Source: Methylobacterium oryzihabitans
GTDB lineage: Bacteria > Pseudomonadota > Alphaproteobacteria > Rhizobiales > Beijerinckiaceae
Length of the DNA: 64,000 bases
Assembly (NCBI RefSeq): GCF_004004555.2
Contig: NZ_SACP01000014.1
Coordinates: 103,750 to 167,749, forward strand
Direction: 5' to 3'
A program made the translations under genes and the position numbers. Every line of letters begins with the position of its first letter. Within the stretch, counting starts at the first letter, position 1. The notes under the pieces were generated by a model that worked only from the letters and a program-made list of their open reading frames with translations, was not told where the DNA came from and made no database searches. This document shows, piece by piece, positions 30,197-39,130 of this stretch.

Positions 30197-30790
30197 ATGG
30201 CGGGCGACCGCGACGCGATCCCGGAGGTCACGATGGACCGCAGCGACGGCGCCGGCCGCAAGCTGCGCCAGCGCCGGACGATCAAGGGGCTCTCGCTGCA
30301 GCAGGTGGCGGAGCGGGCGGAGATCTCCGTCGGACTCCTCAGCCAGATCGAGCGCGGCCTGACGGCGCCGTCCCTGCGCTCGCTGCGCCAGATCTGCGCG
30401 GCGCTCGACATGCCGGTCGGCTGGCTGTTCGACGTCCCGGCCTCGGAGCACGACGACGTGGTGGTGCGCGCCGGCGCCCGCCGCACCCTGGATCTCGGCC
30501 CCAAGGGGCTGCGCAAGGAACTGATGTCGCCCGACGCGGTCTCGGGCATCCAGATGATGCGGATGGTGATCCGGCCCGGCGGCGGCACCGGCGAGGCCAC
30601 CCGCAACGAGGCCGGGGCGAAATGCGGCACGGTCCTGTCCGGCACGCTGGCCCTCGATCTCGCCGGGGTGGTGCACACGATCCGCGCCGGCGATTCCTTC
30701 GCCTTCGAGGCGACGACGCCGCACAGCTACTGGTGCGTCGGCGACGAGGCGGTCGACTTCCTGTGGGTGGTGTCGCCGGCGGTGTATTAG
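30197..30790 (+). CDS. XRE-family transcriptional regulator with C-terminal cupin domain
   Basis: A regulator of about 197 residues. The helix-turn-helix (about 20-74) includes LRQRRTIKGLSLQQVAERAEISVGLLSQIERG and is followed by a small cupin domain (about 105-195, RPGGGTGEATRNEAGAKCG ... GDSFAFEATTPHSYW). Such proteins are usually local repressors that sense a small ligand through the cupin. AGGAG (30185-30189) is seven bases from ATG 30197, a better fit than the ATG at 30191. It is divergent from hyuA, so control of the hyuAB / flavin enzyme / transporter operon is the natural inference. Confidence 0.92.
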   Translation: MAGDRDAIPEVTMDRSDGAGRKLRQRRTIKGLSLQQVAERAEISVGLLSQIERGLTAPSLRSLRQICAALDMPVGWLFDVPASEHDDVVVRAGARRTLDLGPKGLRKELMSPDAVSGIQMMRMVIRPGGGTGEATRNEAGAKCGTVLSGTLALDLAGVVHTIRAGDSFAFEATTPHSYWCVGDEAVDFLWVVSPAVY

Positions 30791-31094
30791 GCGGGGAGTC
30801 TCGCGGCGCGTTCGAGTGGGTCGGCAGACGATCGACCGCGCGGCGCCCCTTTTCCCGGGCGCTTGCGGCGTCGGCGGAATGCGACCCGGGATCCGGCATG
30901 AGGAGTGCCGCGAAGCGGCTCGATGCGTCGATACCGTAGTCCTCATGCAGACGCTTCGCGACCCCCTGGGCTGGATCCCGGATCTCCTTCCACTGCGTTC
31001 CAGTCGTGTAGGCCCGTTCGGGCCCGGAAAGGGGCGGGAGTCGATCGAGAGGCGCCTCGGACTGGCTCCCGATAGTCCTGGCCGTCTGGCTCAC
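30791..31094 (-). pseudogene. Possible remnant of a small gene
   Basis: On the minus strand a GTG at 31094 overlaps the stop codon of the molybdenum enzyme gene (GTGA). From there a frame reads about 100 codons with a protein-like composition (for example TQWKEIRDPAQGVAKRL and EDYGIDASSRFAALL). It does not stop in the gap but runs on antisense into the XRE-cupin gene, where it turns into arginine-rich translation. GC at third positions looks lower than in neighbours. I do not recognise it. It may be a truncated gene that has lost its 3' end, or chance. Confidence 0.3.
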
Positions 31095-34000
31095 GCATCG
31101 AGGACGAGGTCGGTCAGCGGGACCGCCTGACAGGTGAGGCACTGCCCCTCGCCGAGGTCGTCGCAGGCGACGAGGTGGCGGACCCGCCCCGCCATCACCG
31201 CGACGGCGCAGCTCTCGCACTGGCCGACCCGGCAGCCGCTCGGGATGTCGAGGCCGGCCCGCTCGGCGGCGGCGAGGAGGCCGGGGGGATTCGCGCCGGG
31301 CCGCCACGTCAGCGTTCGTCCCGAGCGGGCGAAGACCACGCGGCGGGGGGCGAGGTCGTCCGTCGCCGGCGGCGGGGGCGAGCGGAAGCGTTCGGTGAAG
31401 ATCTCGAACGGCGGCACGCCCGCGGCGCGCAGGCCGGCCGTCACCTCCGCCATCATCGCGTCGCCGGCGCAGAGATAGAACCGGGCGCGGCGCGCCACGA
31501 GGTCCGGCGCCAGATCCGCGACGCGGAACCGGCCGATCCGGCTCGGATGCGTCACCACGGTCAGGTTCGGCAGGCGCCGGCGCAGGCGCTCCAGCGCGTC
31601 CCGGAACGGCGGATGGTCGCCACGGAAGCCGTAATGCAGCGTGACCTCCGGCTCGCCGGGACCGCCCGCCAGCGTTTCGAGGTAGGACAGGAACGGCGTC
31701 AGGCCGATGCCGCCGGCGATCAGCACCACCGGAAACTCGTTGCGCAGCGGCAGGACGAAGCGGCCCCGCGGCGCCTGGAGCACGACGACCGCCCCGGGCA
31801 CCAGCTCCCGCCGAACCGCACCGGAGACGCGGCCGCCCTCGATCGTCCGCACGGCGATCCGGTAGGCGTCGGGAGCCGGCGCGGCGGGGCCGATCAGCGA
31901 GTAGGAGCGCACCTCGTCGCCCAGGCTCAGGCCGATCGACTGGCCCGGCCGGAAGGCCGGCAGCGGCGCGCCGTCCGCCGGACGCAGGGTGAGCGCAACG
32001 ACGTCCGGTCCCTCCTCCCGGCGGTCGGTCACGACGAAGGAGCGCCAGCCGTCCCAGCCGTCGGCGCCGAGGCGCTCCACGGCGCAGGCGGCGGAGCGCA
32101 GCGCGAGCGACCCGCTCACCGGGTCGCGCTCGCGCTCGGCGATGAGCGCGTTGAAGTTCGAACCGATCCCCTCCCCCTCCCGGTAGCCCGGCAGGCCGAG
32201 ATCCGGGGCGGCCTGCCACCAGCCGTACTCGGCCGCGACCACGTCGTCGGCGAGCGCGTCGTTCAGCGCAGCGCGCAGGCGGATCCGTCCGTGGCGGGTG
32301 CGCACGAGCATCCAGTCGCCCGCCGCGATGCCGTTGCGGCGCGCGAGCGCCGGGTGGATTTCCGCCCGCGGCTCCTCGCGGCGGCGGCGCAGCCCGGTGA
32401 TGCCGCGATGCTGGCTGTGGCAGAACTCGCCGGCATTCGCCGAAAACAGGGTCAGGGGGAAGGACGTGTCCGGCGCGTCGGCCGGCGGCACGTGGCGCGG
32501 CACCGGCGGGTAGCCGTGGCGGTGGAGCAGTTCGGAATAGAGCTCGGCCTTGCCGGTCTGCGTGGCGAAGGCGGTAGGGCGATGCCCCTGGGCCAACGGC
32601 ACGCGCACGCCCTCGGGACGGGCCCGCAGGGTCGCGAGATCGAGGCCGAGGGGGGCGAGCAGGTGCGAGAAACCCCGCTCGACGTCGCCGTCGAAGAACA
32701 GGTCGCCGAGGCCGAGGCGACGGGCGAGCTGGAACACGATCCAGAGGTCGGAGCGGGCATCGCCCTGGCGCGGGATCATCTGCGGGCGCAGCTGGACCCA
32801 TTCCTGCGCCTCCGGGGAGACGTCGAAGCCGATCCGCAGCGCCTCGTGCTCCCACGGGCCGGAGACCGGCAGGACGATGTCCGCCAATTCCGCCGTCGGG
32901 TTGAGGAACAGGTCGCAATGGACCTGGAAGTCGAGCGCCCGAAGCGCCGCGCGGCCGCGCTCGCCCGCCGGATGCGAGACGACGAGGTTCGAGCCGAAGC
33001 CGACGAGGGCCCGCACCCGGTAGGGCCGCCCGGTGATGGCGGCGTCGTAGAAGTCGGTGGAGGTGATCCAGCCCTCGGCCGGCGGGCCGATCGGGCGCTC
33101 GGCGAGGCCCAGCGCCCTGGCCCGCGTCTCGGGCGGGATCATCGTCACCGCGTGCAGGGCGGGCACCGGCAGGGCCGGCATGCGGACGTTGCCGCCCGGC
33201 GCGTCGTAATGGCCGGTGAGGGCGTAGAGCGTCGCGATCGCCCGCTCGGTCTGCGTCGCGTTGGTGTGCTGCCCGATGCCGGTCCAGCCGTAGTAGCAGA
33301 CCGACCGGGCCGTCGCGATCGCGCGGGCGAGGCCTTCGACCTCGGCGGCGGGGATGCCGGTGATCTCCGCCACGGTGGCCGGATCGTAGGGCTCGGCGGC
33401 GGCCCGGTAGTGCGCGAAGGCGGTGCGGCAGGCGATCGGGCCGTCGCGGCCGGCGACCGTGACGCGGCCGTCCAGCAGCGCCTCCGCGAGCCCGGTCGCC
33501 GCCGGGACGGCCCGCCCCGCCCTGGGATCCCAGACGAGGAAGCCGTCGCCCTCCTCGCCGAGGTCGCCGGGGCGCAGGAACAGGCCGGTGTCGTCGCGCA
33601 CCAGGAAGGCCGCGTTGGTCCGGTGCCGCACGAACGCGGCGTCGTAGGCGGCGTCGGCGATGAGCCGGCGGGCGAGGCCGAGGGCCAGCGCCGCATCGGT
33701 GCCGGGGCGGACGCGCAGCCAGAGATCCGCGTCGCGGGCCGAGCCGGCGCGCCGGGGATCGACCACGGCGAGCCGCGCGCCGCGGGCCCGGGCCGCGCCG
33801 ATCGCCTCGGCCTGGGACAACCAGACGTTGGCGGGGTTGTGGCCCCACAGCAGGATCAGGTCGGCGTTGCGGTAATCCGGCATCGGCAGCGCGCAGCCGA
33901 ACGTGAAGGCGTGGGCGTAGTCCTTGTGCCAGTTGCAGATCTCGGTCGAGTAGACCGTGTTCGGGCTGCCGAAGCCGCGGATCAGGCGCTGGATCCACTC

Positions 34001-34363
34001 GACGCTGTCGGAGATCGACGAGGACGCGCCCGAGGTCACCGCGAACGCGACCGATTCCGGCCCGGTCTCGGCCTTGTAGCGGCCGAGCCGGTCGGCGATC
34101 TCGGCGAGCGCCTCGTCCCAGGAGACCGGCACGAAGCCGGGATCCCCGGCGCCCTTGGGTGCGGTCCGCCGCAGGGGCGTGGTCAGGCGGCGGGCGGAAT
34201 GGGCGATCTCGGGGGCGGCCCGCCCCTTCGGGCACAGAGCCCGCCCGGTCGGGTGCGCGGGGTTCGGGCGCACGGAGACCAGCCGGTCGTTCTCGACGAC
34301 GGAGATCGTCCCGCAGCGCGACCGGCAGAGCGTGCAGAAGCCGGGCTTCTCGGTGGCTGTCAT
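31091..34363 (-). CDS. Single-chain molybdopterin oxidoreductase fused to a flavin reductase and [2Fe-2S] ferredoxin domain
   Basis: The 1090-residue protein has three parts. The first ~750 residues are a DMSO-reductase/formate-dehydrogenase-type bis-MGD domain with an N-terminal [4Fe-4S] motif C10-x2-C13-x3-C17-x26-C44. Cys143 in STEICNWHKD is a possible molybdenum ligand. A ferredoxin-NADP-reductase-like FAD/NAD(P) region follows (about 760-990, SYSLIG and VLIAGGIGLTPFLSYL). Last is a plant-type [2Fe-2S] domain with C-x4-C-x2-C in SGCRVGQCESC and a distal Cys near 1083. It could take electrons from NAD(P)H to reduce a substrate, or the reverse. No Tat signal is visible, so it is cytosolic. 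The substrate is unknown; nitrate-reductase-like or acetylene-hydratase-like relatives are possible. ATG 34363 has GGAGAGG upstream. Confidence 0.88.
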   Translation of the reverse strand: MTATEKPGFCTLCRSRCGTISVVENDRLVSVRPNPAHPTGRALCPKGRAAPEIAHSARRLTTPLRRTAPKGAGDPGFVPVSWDEALAEIADRLGRYKAETGPESVAFAVTSGASSSISDSVEWIQRLIRGFGSPNTVYSTEICNWHKDYAHAFTFGCALPMPDYRNADLILLWGHNPANVWLSQAEAIGAARARGARLAVVDPRRAGSARDADLWLRVRPGTDAALALGLARRLIADAAYDAAFVRHRTNAAFLVRDDTGLFLRPGDLGEEGDGFLVWDPRAGRAVPAATGLAEALLDGRVTVAGRDGPIACRTAFAHYRAAAEPYDPATVAEITGIPAAEVEGLARAIATARSVCYYGWTGIGQHTNATQTERAIATLYALTGHYDAPGGNVRMPALPVPALHAVTMIPPETRARALGLAERPIGPPAEGWITSTDFYDAAITGRPYRVRALVGFGSNLVVSHPAGERGRAALRALDFQVHCDLFLNPTAELADIVLPVSGPWEHEALRIGFDVSPEAQEWVQLRPQMIPRQGDARSDLWIVFQLARRLGLGDLFFDGDVERGFSHLLAPLGLDLATLRARPEGVRVPLAQGHRPTAFATQTGKAELYSELLHRHGYPPVPRHVPPADAPDTSFPLTLFSANAGEFCHSQHRGITGLRRRREEPRAEIHPALARRNGIAAGDWMLVRTRHGRIRLRAALNDALADDVVAAEYGWWQAAPDLGLPGYREGEGIGSNFNALIAERERDPVSGSLALRSAACAVERLGADGWDGWRSFVVTDRREEGPDVVALTLRPADGAPLPAFRPGQSIGLSLGDEVRSYSLIGPAAPAPDAYRIAVRTIEGGRVSGAVRRELVPGAVVVLQAPRGRFVLPLRNEFPVVLIAGGIGLTPFLSYLETLAGGPGEPEVTLHYGFRGDHPPFRDALERLRRRLPNLTVVTHPSRIGRFRVADLAPDLVARRARFYLCAGDAMMAEVTAGLRAAGVPPFEIFTERFRSPPPPATDDLAPRRVVFARSGRTLTWRPGANPPGLLAAAERAGLDIPSGCRVGQCESCAVAVMAGRVRHLVACDDLGEGQCLTCQAVPLTDLVLDA

Positions 34364-34536
34364 CGCGACCTCTCCGCCGCAGGATCGCACAGGCAGGCCC
34401 GGCTGGCATCCGGGTCGCGCATCCGGCGCGCCGGTTTGCCGCGCTCCCGGCCCTACGGGCCCGACGAAGTACGAAACGCTCAACCATTTCGACAAATCGC
34501 CGGACGACCTCTTCCGCCCCGCCGGCAAGTGTCGTC

Positions 34537-34542
34537 TATACT
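34537..34542 (+). promoter_or_regulatory. Possible -10 element upstream of clpV
   Basis: TATACT at 34537-34542 matches the -10 consensus in five of six bases and lies about 110 bases before the clpV start. No good -35 hexamer is found at 16-18 bases, so this would need an activator or is chance. The rest of the 289-base divergent region 34364-34652 shows nothing else I can name. Confidence 0.25.
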
Positions 34543-34652
34543 GCCGCGATCCTGCCTGAGTCAGGGATCCGCGTGACGGCGCGCCGGGCTCCGGCCGGGA
34601 CGCGGGTCTCCGCCCGAACCGGGGCAGCCACGAGGTCACGGGAATCCATCGG

Positions 34653-37274
34653 ATGGTGTCGGTTGATCTGCGTCTGCTCGTGCGTCGTCTGAACGACGTC
34701 TGCCGGGGGGAACTCGAGGCGGCGGCCGGGCTCGCGCTGACGCGCACCCATTACAACGTCGAGGTCGAGCACTGGCTGCGGCGCCTCGTCGGCCATCCGG
34801 GCTCGGACGTCGCCGTCGTGCTGGGCCGGGCCGACATCGATGCCGGGCGCCTCACGGCGGATCTCGACCGCGTCCTCGACCGGCTGCGCAGCGGCAACGC
34901 CCGGCCGCCGGGCTTCGCCCCGGACCTCGTGGAACTGATGAAGCAGGCCTGGCTCCTCGCCTCGGTCGATGCCGGCGCCGGCGCGATCCGCTCGGGCCAC
35001 CTGCTGTGGGCGATGCTCGCCGACGAGGGGCTGGCGCGGCGCCTGGGCGACCTCTCGGGCGAGGTCCGCCGCCTGTCGGCCGACGGGCTCAAGCGCGACT
35101 TTTCCGCGCTCACCGAGGGCAGCGACGAGGCCGCGACGGCGGCGCAGGCCCCTGCCCCGGGGCCGGACGGGGCCGCCCCGGCGCAGGCGGGCGGCGCGCT
35201 GGAGCAGTTCACCGTCGACCTGACCGAGCAGGCCCGCGCCGGCAAGATCGACCCGATCCTCGGGCGCGACGACGAGATCCGGCAATGCATCGACATCCTG
35301 ATCCGCCGGCGGCAGAACAATCCGATCCTCGCCGGTGAGGCCGGGGTCGGCAAGACCGCGGTGGCGGAGGGCTTCGCCCTGCGCATCGCCGCCGGCGACG
35401 TGCCGCCCGCGCTCAAGGACGTCACCCTGCGCTCCCTCGATCTCGGCCTGCTCCAGGCCGGCGCGAGCATGAAGGGCGAGTTCGAGCGCCGCCTGCGCGA
35501 GGTGATCGACGCCGTGAAGGCGTCGCCCAAGCCCATCGTCCTGTTCATCGACGAGGCCCACACCCTCGTCGGCGCCGGGGGCGCCGCCGGCCAGGGCGAC
35601 GCCGCCAACCTGCTCAAGCCGGCCCTCGCCCGGGGCGAATTGCGCACCATCGCGGCCACCACCTGGGCCGAGTACAAGAAGTATTTCGAGCGCGACGCGG
35701 CCCTCGCCCGCCGGTTCCAGGTGGTCAAGATCGAGGAGCCGTCCGAGCCCGCGGCGGTCGCGATGATGCGCGGCCTCGTCGGGACGCTCGAGCGCTACCA
35801 CAAGGTGCGGATCCTCGACGAGGCGGTGGTGGCCTCGGTGCGGCTCGCCGCCCGCTTCATCCCTTCGCGCCAGCTCCCCGACAAGTCGGTCTCGCTGCTC
35901 GACACCGCCTGCGCCCGCGTCGCGGTGAGCCAGACCACCCTGCCCGGCGCGATCGAGGACCGCCAGCGCCGGGTCGAGACCATCGAGACCGAGACGGCGA
36001 TGCTCGCCCGCGAGGCGCGCACCGGCGGCGACGGCGCCGCCCGCCTCGCCGCCCTCGCGGACGAGCGCGCGGCGCTCTCGGACGAGCTCGCCACGCTGAC
36101 GGCGCGCTGGGAGCAGGAGAAGGGCCTCGTCGCCCGCCTCGACGCCCTGCGCGCGGGAATCGAGGCGGCCGAGGCCGATGCACCGGCCGAGGGCGCGGCG
36201 GAGTTCACGGCCGTCGCGGCGGAACTGAAGGCGCTCCAGGGCGAGGCGCCGCTGGTGTTTCCCCTGGTCGACGCCCAGGCCATCGCCGAGGTGGTGCAGA
36301 ACTGGACCGGCATTCCGACCGGGCGCATGCAATCGACCCAGATCCGCTCGGTCCTCGCCCTGCGGGAGGCGATGACCGAGCGCGTCGTCGGGCAGAACCA
36401 CGCCATCGACGCGGTGGCGCAGGCGATCGTCACCTCGCGGGCCGGGCTGACCGACCCGCGCAAGCCGCTGGGCGTGTTCCTGATGGTCGGCCCGTCGGGC
36501 GTCGGCAAGACCGAGACCGCCCTGACGCTCGCCGACCTGCTCTACGGCGGCGAGCAGAACCTCACGACCATCACGATGACCGAGTTCAAGGAGGAGCATA
36601 AGGTCAGCCTGCTGATGGGCAGCCCGCCCGGCTATGTCGGCTACGGCGAGGGCGGCATCCTCACCGAGGCGGTCCGGCGCCGGCCCTACAGCGTGATCCT
36701 CCTCGACGAGATGGAGAAGGCGCATCCCGGTGTCCAGGACGTGTTCTACCAGGTGTTCGACAAGGGGCAGATGAAGGACGGCGAGGGCCGCGACATCGAC
36801 TTCAAGAACACCGTCGTCATCATGACCTCGAACGCCGCCTCGGACCTCATCACCAAGCTGTGCGCCGACCCCGACACGATGCCGGACCCGGCCGCCCTGG
36901 CGCATGCCCTGCGGCCGGAACTCGGCAAGTTCTTCAAGGACGCGTTCCTCGGCCGCGTCACCCTGGTGCCGTACCTGCCGCTCAGCGACGAGACCCTGCG
37001 CCGGATCGTCGTGCTGCAACTGGAGCGCATCCGCCGGCGCGTCGCCGACACCCATCAGGCGGCCTTCGACTACGCCCCCGAGCTGGTCGAGACCATCGCC
37101 AGCCGCTGCACCGAGAGCGCCTCGGGCGCGCGCAACGTCGAGAACATCCTGTCGCGCACCCTGCTGCCGGAACTGTCGGTCCGGGTGCTCGAACACCTCG
37201 CCGGCGGCGATCCGATCCGGCGCATCCATGCCGGCGTTGGCGCCGACGGCGGCTTCGTCTACGAGGTGGGCTGA
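34653..37274 (+). CDS. clpV: T6SS ATPase ClpV/TssH
   Basis: An 873-residue AAA+ ATPase that disassembles contracted TssB-TssC sheaths so they can be reused. It has a ClpB-like N-domain (about 1-150), a first AAA module (Walker A GEAGVGKTAVAEG near residue 228, Walker B LFIDEAHTLVGAGG near 296), and a middle coiled-coil region (about 425-520). The second AAA module has VGPSGVGKTETAL near 612 and ILLDEMEKAH near 681. The N-terminal divergence from ClpB and the T6SS context support ClpV rather than a general ClpB. It is the first gene of the plus-strand T6SS locus and is followed 21 bases later by the PAAR gene. Confidence 0.96.
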   Translation: MVSVDLRLLVRRLNDVCRGELEAAAGLALTRTHYNVEVEHWLRRLVGHPGSDVAVVLGRADIDAGRLTADLDRVLDRLRSGNARPPGFAPDLVELMKQAWLLASVDAGAGAIRSGHLLWAMLADEGLARRLGDLSGEVRRLSADGLKRDFSALTEGSDEAATAAQAPAPGPDGAAPAQAGGALEQFTVDLTEQARAGKIDPILGRDDEIRQCIDILIRRRQNNPILAGEAGVGKTAVAEGFALRIAAGDVPPALKDVTLRSLDLGLLQAGASMKGEFERRLREVIDAVKASPKPIVLFIDEAHTLVGAGGAAGQGDAANLLKPALARGELRTIAATTWAEYKKYFERDAALARRFQVVKIEEPSEPAAVAMMRGLVGTLERYHKVRILDEAVVASVRLAARFIPSRQLPDKSVSLLDTACARVAVSQTTLPGAIEDRQRRVETIETETAMLAREARTGGDGAARLAALADERAALSDELATLTARWEQEKGLVARLDALRAGIEAAEADAPAEGAAEFTAVAAELKALQGEAPLVFPLVDAQAIAEVVQNWTGIPTGRMQSTQIRSVLALREAMTERVVGQNHAIDAVAQAIVTSRAGLTDPRKPLGVFLMVGPSGVGKTETALTLADLLYGGEQNLTTITMTEFKEEHKVSLLMGSPPGYVGYGEGGILTEAVRRRPYSVILLDEMEKAHPGVQDVFYQVFDKGQMKDGEGRDIDFKNTVVIMTSNAASDLITKLCADPDTMPDPAALAHALRPELGKFFKDAFLGRVTLVPYLPLSDETLRRIVVLQLERIRRRVADTHQAAFDYAPELVETIASRCTESASGARNVENILSRTLLPELSVRVLEHLAGGDPIRRIHAGVGADGGFVYEVG

Positions 37275-37295
37275 CCGCGACCCCCGGAGCACGCC

Positions 37296-37679
37296 ATGCC
37301 GCCCGCCGCCCGCATCGGGGACAACGTGCTGCAAGCGGCGCCGCATTGCCACGCGCCGATCCACCCGGCCGCCCCGGTGCCGACGCCGGTGCCGCACCCG
37401 GCGATGCCGCTCGCGATCATCAAGGGCTGCCCGACGGTGCTGATCGGCAAGATGCCGGCGGCGCGGGTCACCGACACCACCGTGCCGTGCGTCCTGGTGA
37501 GTTGCATCCCGGCCGGGCCCGGCATGGTCGCCAAGGGCTCGGCCACGGTGCTGATCGGCAAGCTGCCGGCCGCGCGGGTCGGGGACGAGACCCTGCACGC
37601 GAGCTGCGTCGCCCCGATCCCGAGCCCGACCGGCGAGGTCCTGCCGCCGGGCTGCGTCACCGTCATCATCGGCGGCTGA
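37296..37679 (+). CDS. PAAR-domain spike-tip protein
   Basis: A 127-residue PAAR protein. PAAR proteins cap the VgrG spike, bind one zinc or iron ion at the tip and can carry effectors. The sequence begins MPPAARIGDN and has the paired PAAR repeats with GCPTVLIGKMPAARVTD and KGSATVLIGKLPAARVGDE. Putative metal ligands His/Cys occur in HCHAPIHP, CVLVSC and HASCVAP. There is no C-terminal toxin extension, so it is a plain tip or an adaptor. It sits between clpV and a methyltransferase gene, one base apart from the latter. Confidence 0.94.
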   Translation: MPPAARIGDNVLQAAPHCHAPIHPAAPVPTPVPHPAMPLAIIKGCPTVLIGKMPAARVTDTTVPCVLVSCIPAGPGMVAKGSATVLIGKLPAARVGDETLHASCVAPIPSPTGEVLPPGCVTVIIGG

Positions 37680-37680
37680 C

Positions 37681-38697
37681 ATGCGGCGCCGGCATTTCGA
37701 GGCCCTGAGGCCGGTTTGTCCGGCGTGCCGCCGGGCGTTCCTCGCCCTGGAGCCGGGGGCGGAGGGCGCCGACGACGCCATCCGGTCGGGCGTGCTCGGC
37801 TGCGACGCCTGCGGCGGCCGCGTCCCGATCCTCGCTGGGGTGCCGGTGCTGGTGCCCGACCTCGCCGGCTGGCTGTCGGCCCATCTCCCCCTGGTGCTGG
37901 AGAGCGACATCGATGCGGCTGCGGCCGAGGCGGTGGTCGCGGCAGCGATGGGGCCGGATTCGGCCTTCGCCATCGCCCGCCAGCAGCAATCGAGCTACGC
38001 CCACGACCATTACGGCGACCTGTTCGCAGAGGACGCGGCATCGGCGCCCGGCGGGGTGCGGCGCTGCCAGGACGAGGCGCTGCGGCGGCTCGGCCCCCGG
38101 CCCGGGCCGGTCCTCGACATCGGCTGCGCGGTCGGCCGCACCAGCTTCGACCTCGCGGCGGCGGGCGACGGCCCGGTGCTCGGCATCGACCTGAACTGGC
38201 CGCTGCTGCGCATCGGCCGCGGCGTGCTCGACCGCGGTCTGGTGCGCTACCCGCTCCGGCGCCTCGGCAACCGCTACGACCGCCGCGAGGCGCGCTTCGC
38301 GCCGCCGGGCGCCGGGCGGGTCGATTTCTGGGTCGCCGACGCCCTGGCGCTGCCCTTCGCCGACGACACGTTCGGGCTCGTCACGGCGTTCAACGTGCTC
38401 GACTGCGTGCCGGACCCCGGGCGCCTCGTCGCCGAGATCGGCCGGGTTGCCGCACCCGGCGCCGGCATCGCGCTCGCGACGCCCCTCGACTGGGCCTCCC
38501 ACGCCACCCCGGCGAGCGCCTGGCTCGACAGCCCGGACGCCTTCGAGGCCATGGTCGCCCGGACCTCCCGCGAGGCTCCCGGCGCCAAGCCGCTGATGCC
38601 GGCCGCGCCCGCCCTCGACCTGCCCTGGGCCGTGCGGCTGCACGACAACGCCACCGTCACCTATCGCACCCGCCTGCTGACGCTGACCGCCGCGTGA
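37681..38697 (+). CDS. Methyltransferase with N-terminal Trm112-like zinc domain, T6SS-associated
   Basis: A 338-residue protein. The first ~60 residues have two Cys pairs (CPAC near residue 12 and CDAC near 41) and a GVPVLVPD end, as in Trm112-like zinc folds. A class I SAM-methyltransferase domain follows (motif I VLDIGCAVGRTSFDLA near 142, then GIDLNW, and NVLDCVPDPGRLVAE). The start is one base after the PAAR stop, so it is certainly in the same transcript. No methyltransferase belongs to the T6SS core; it might modify a T6SS part, be an accessory for effector loading, or itself be cargo. The target is unknown. Confidence 0.88.
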   Translation: MRRRHFEALRPVCPACRRAFLALEPGAEGADDAIRSGVLGCDACGGRVPILAGVPVLVPDLAGWLSAHLPLVLESDIDAAAAEAVVAAAMGPDSAFAIARQQQSSYAHDHYGDLFAEDAASAPGGVRRCQDEALRRLGPRPGPVLDIGCAVGRTSFDLAAAGDGPVLGIDLNWPLLRIGRGVLDRGLVRYPLRRLGNRYDRREARFAPPGAGRVDFWVADALALPFADDTFGLVTAFNVLDCVPDPGRLVAEIGRVAAPGAGIALATPLDWASHATPASAWLDSPDAFEAMVARTSREAPGAKPLMPAAPALDLPWAVRLHDNATVTYRTRLLTLTAA

Positions 38698-39130
38698 GCG
38701 CGACTCCGGACCGGTTCCAGCCGGCGGCACCGATGTGATGCCGTGGTTAAGGAAGCGTCCCTCGCCGCAAGCCCCTGCAAGAGCGACAGTTTCGGCCAAT
38801 GGAGGGACGAGCGTGCCGCTCCCCTCCGGAGTCGGCCTCTCTGCCCGGCCCGGCGTCATCACGATTCGGCAAGGCTCGGGTGATAGAGAATTGCCATGAA
38901 CCAGCGCGCCATCTACACTTTCCGAAAAGCGGGACGGGAGTAGACGGCAAGGCTGCCCGGCGCACCAAGACGCCGCGTGACTTTTCTCAGAATTGTTTCC
39001 TGACTATCGGGACGGCTCGCACGTGAGGCGTCGGCAGGGTTCGGCTGTGGAGACACGGCGTCGTACGGCCGTCCGGCATCGTCCTGGGCGAGCGGTTGAC
39101 GGCTCGTGTTGTCCGGCCAGGGGATGAACG
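38698..39130 (+). promoter_or_regulatory. 433-base leader region of the tssL operon with a candidate promoter
   Basis: This gap contains a good sigma-70-like match: -35 TTGCCA (38891-38896), 17-base spacer, -10 TACACT (38914-38919). Transcription would start near 38926, about 205 bases before tssL. No convincing reading frame or RNA family is seen in the remainder. It marks a break between the clpV-PAAR-methyltransferase group and the tssL-tssM-tssA group, so the locus probably has at least two transcription units. Confidence 0.5.

Noticed and set aside
31175..34576. Plus-strand open frame of over 1100 codons antisense to the molybdenum enzyme
   Set aside because: The minus-strand product has intact Fe-S, molybdopterin and flavin motifs; the plus-strand translation is low-complexity Arg/Gly/Ala sequence.
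34536..37973. Minus-strand open frame of over 1100 codons antisense to clpV
   Set aside because: It is a shadow of clpV, which has both Walker A and B pairs on the plus strand.
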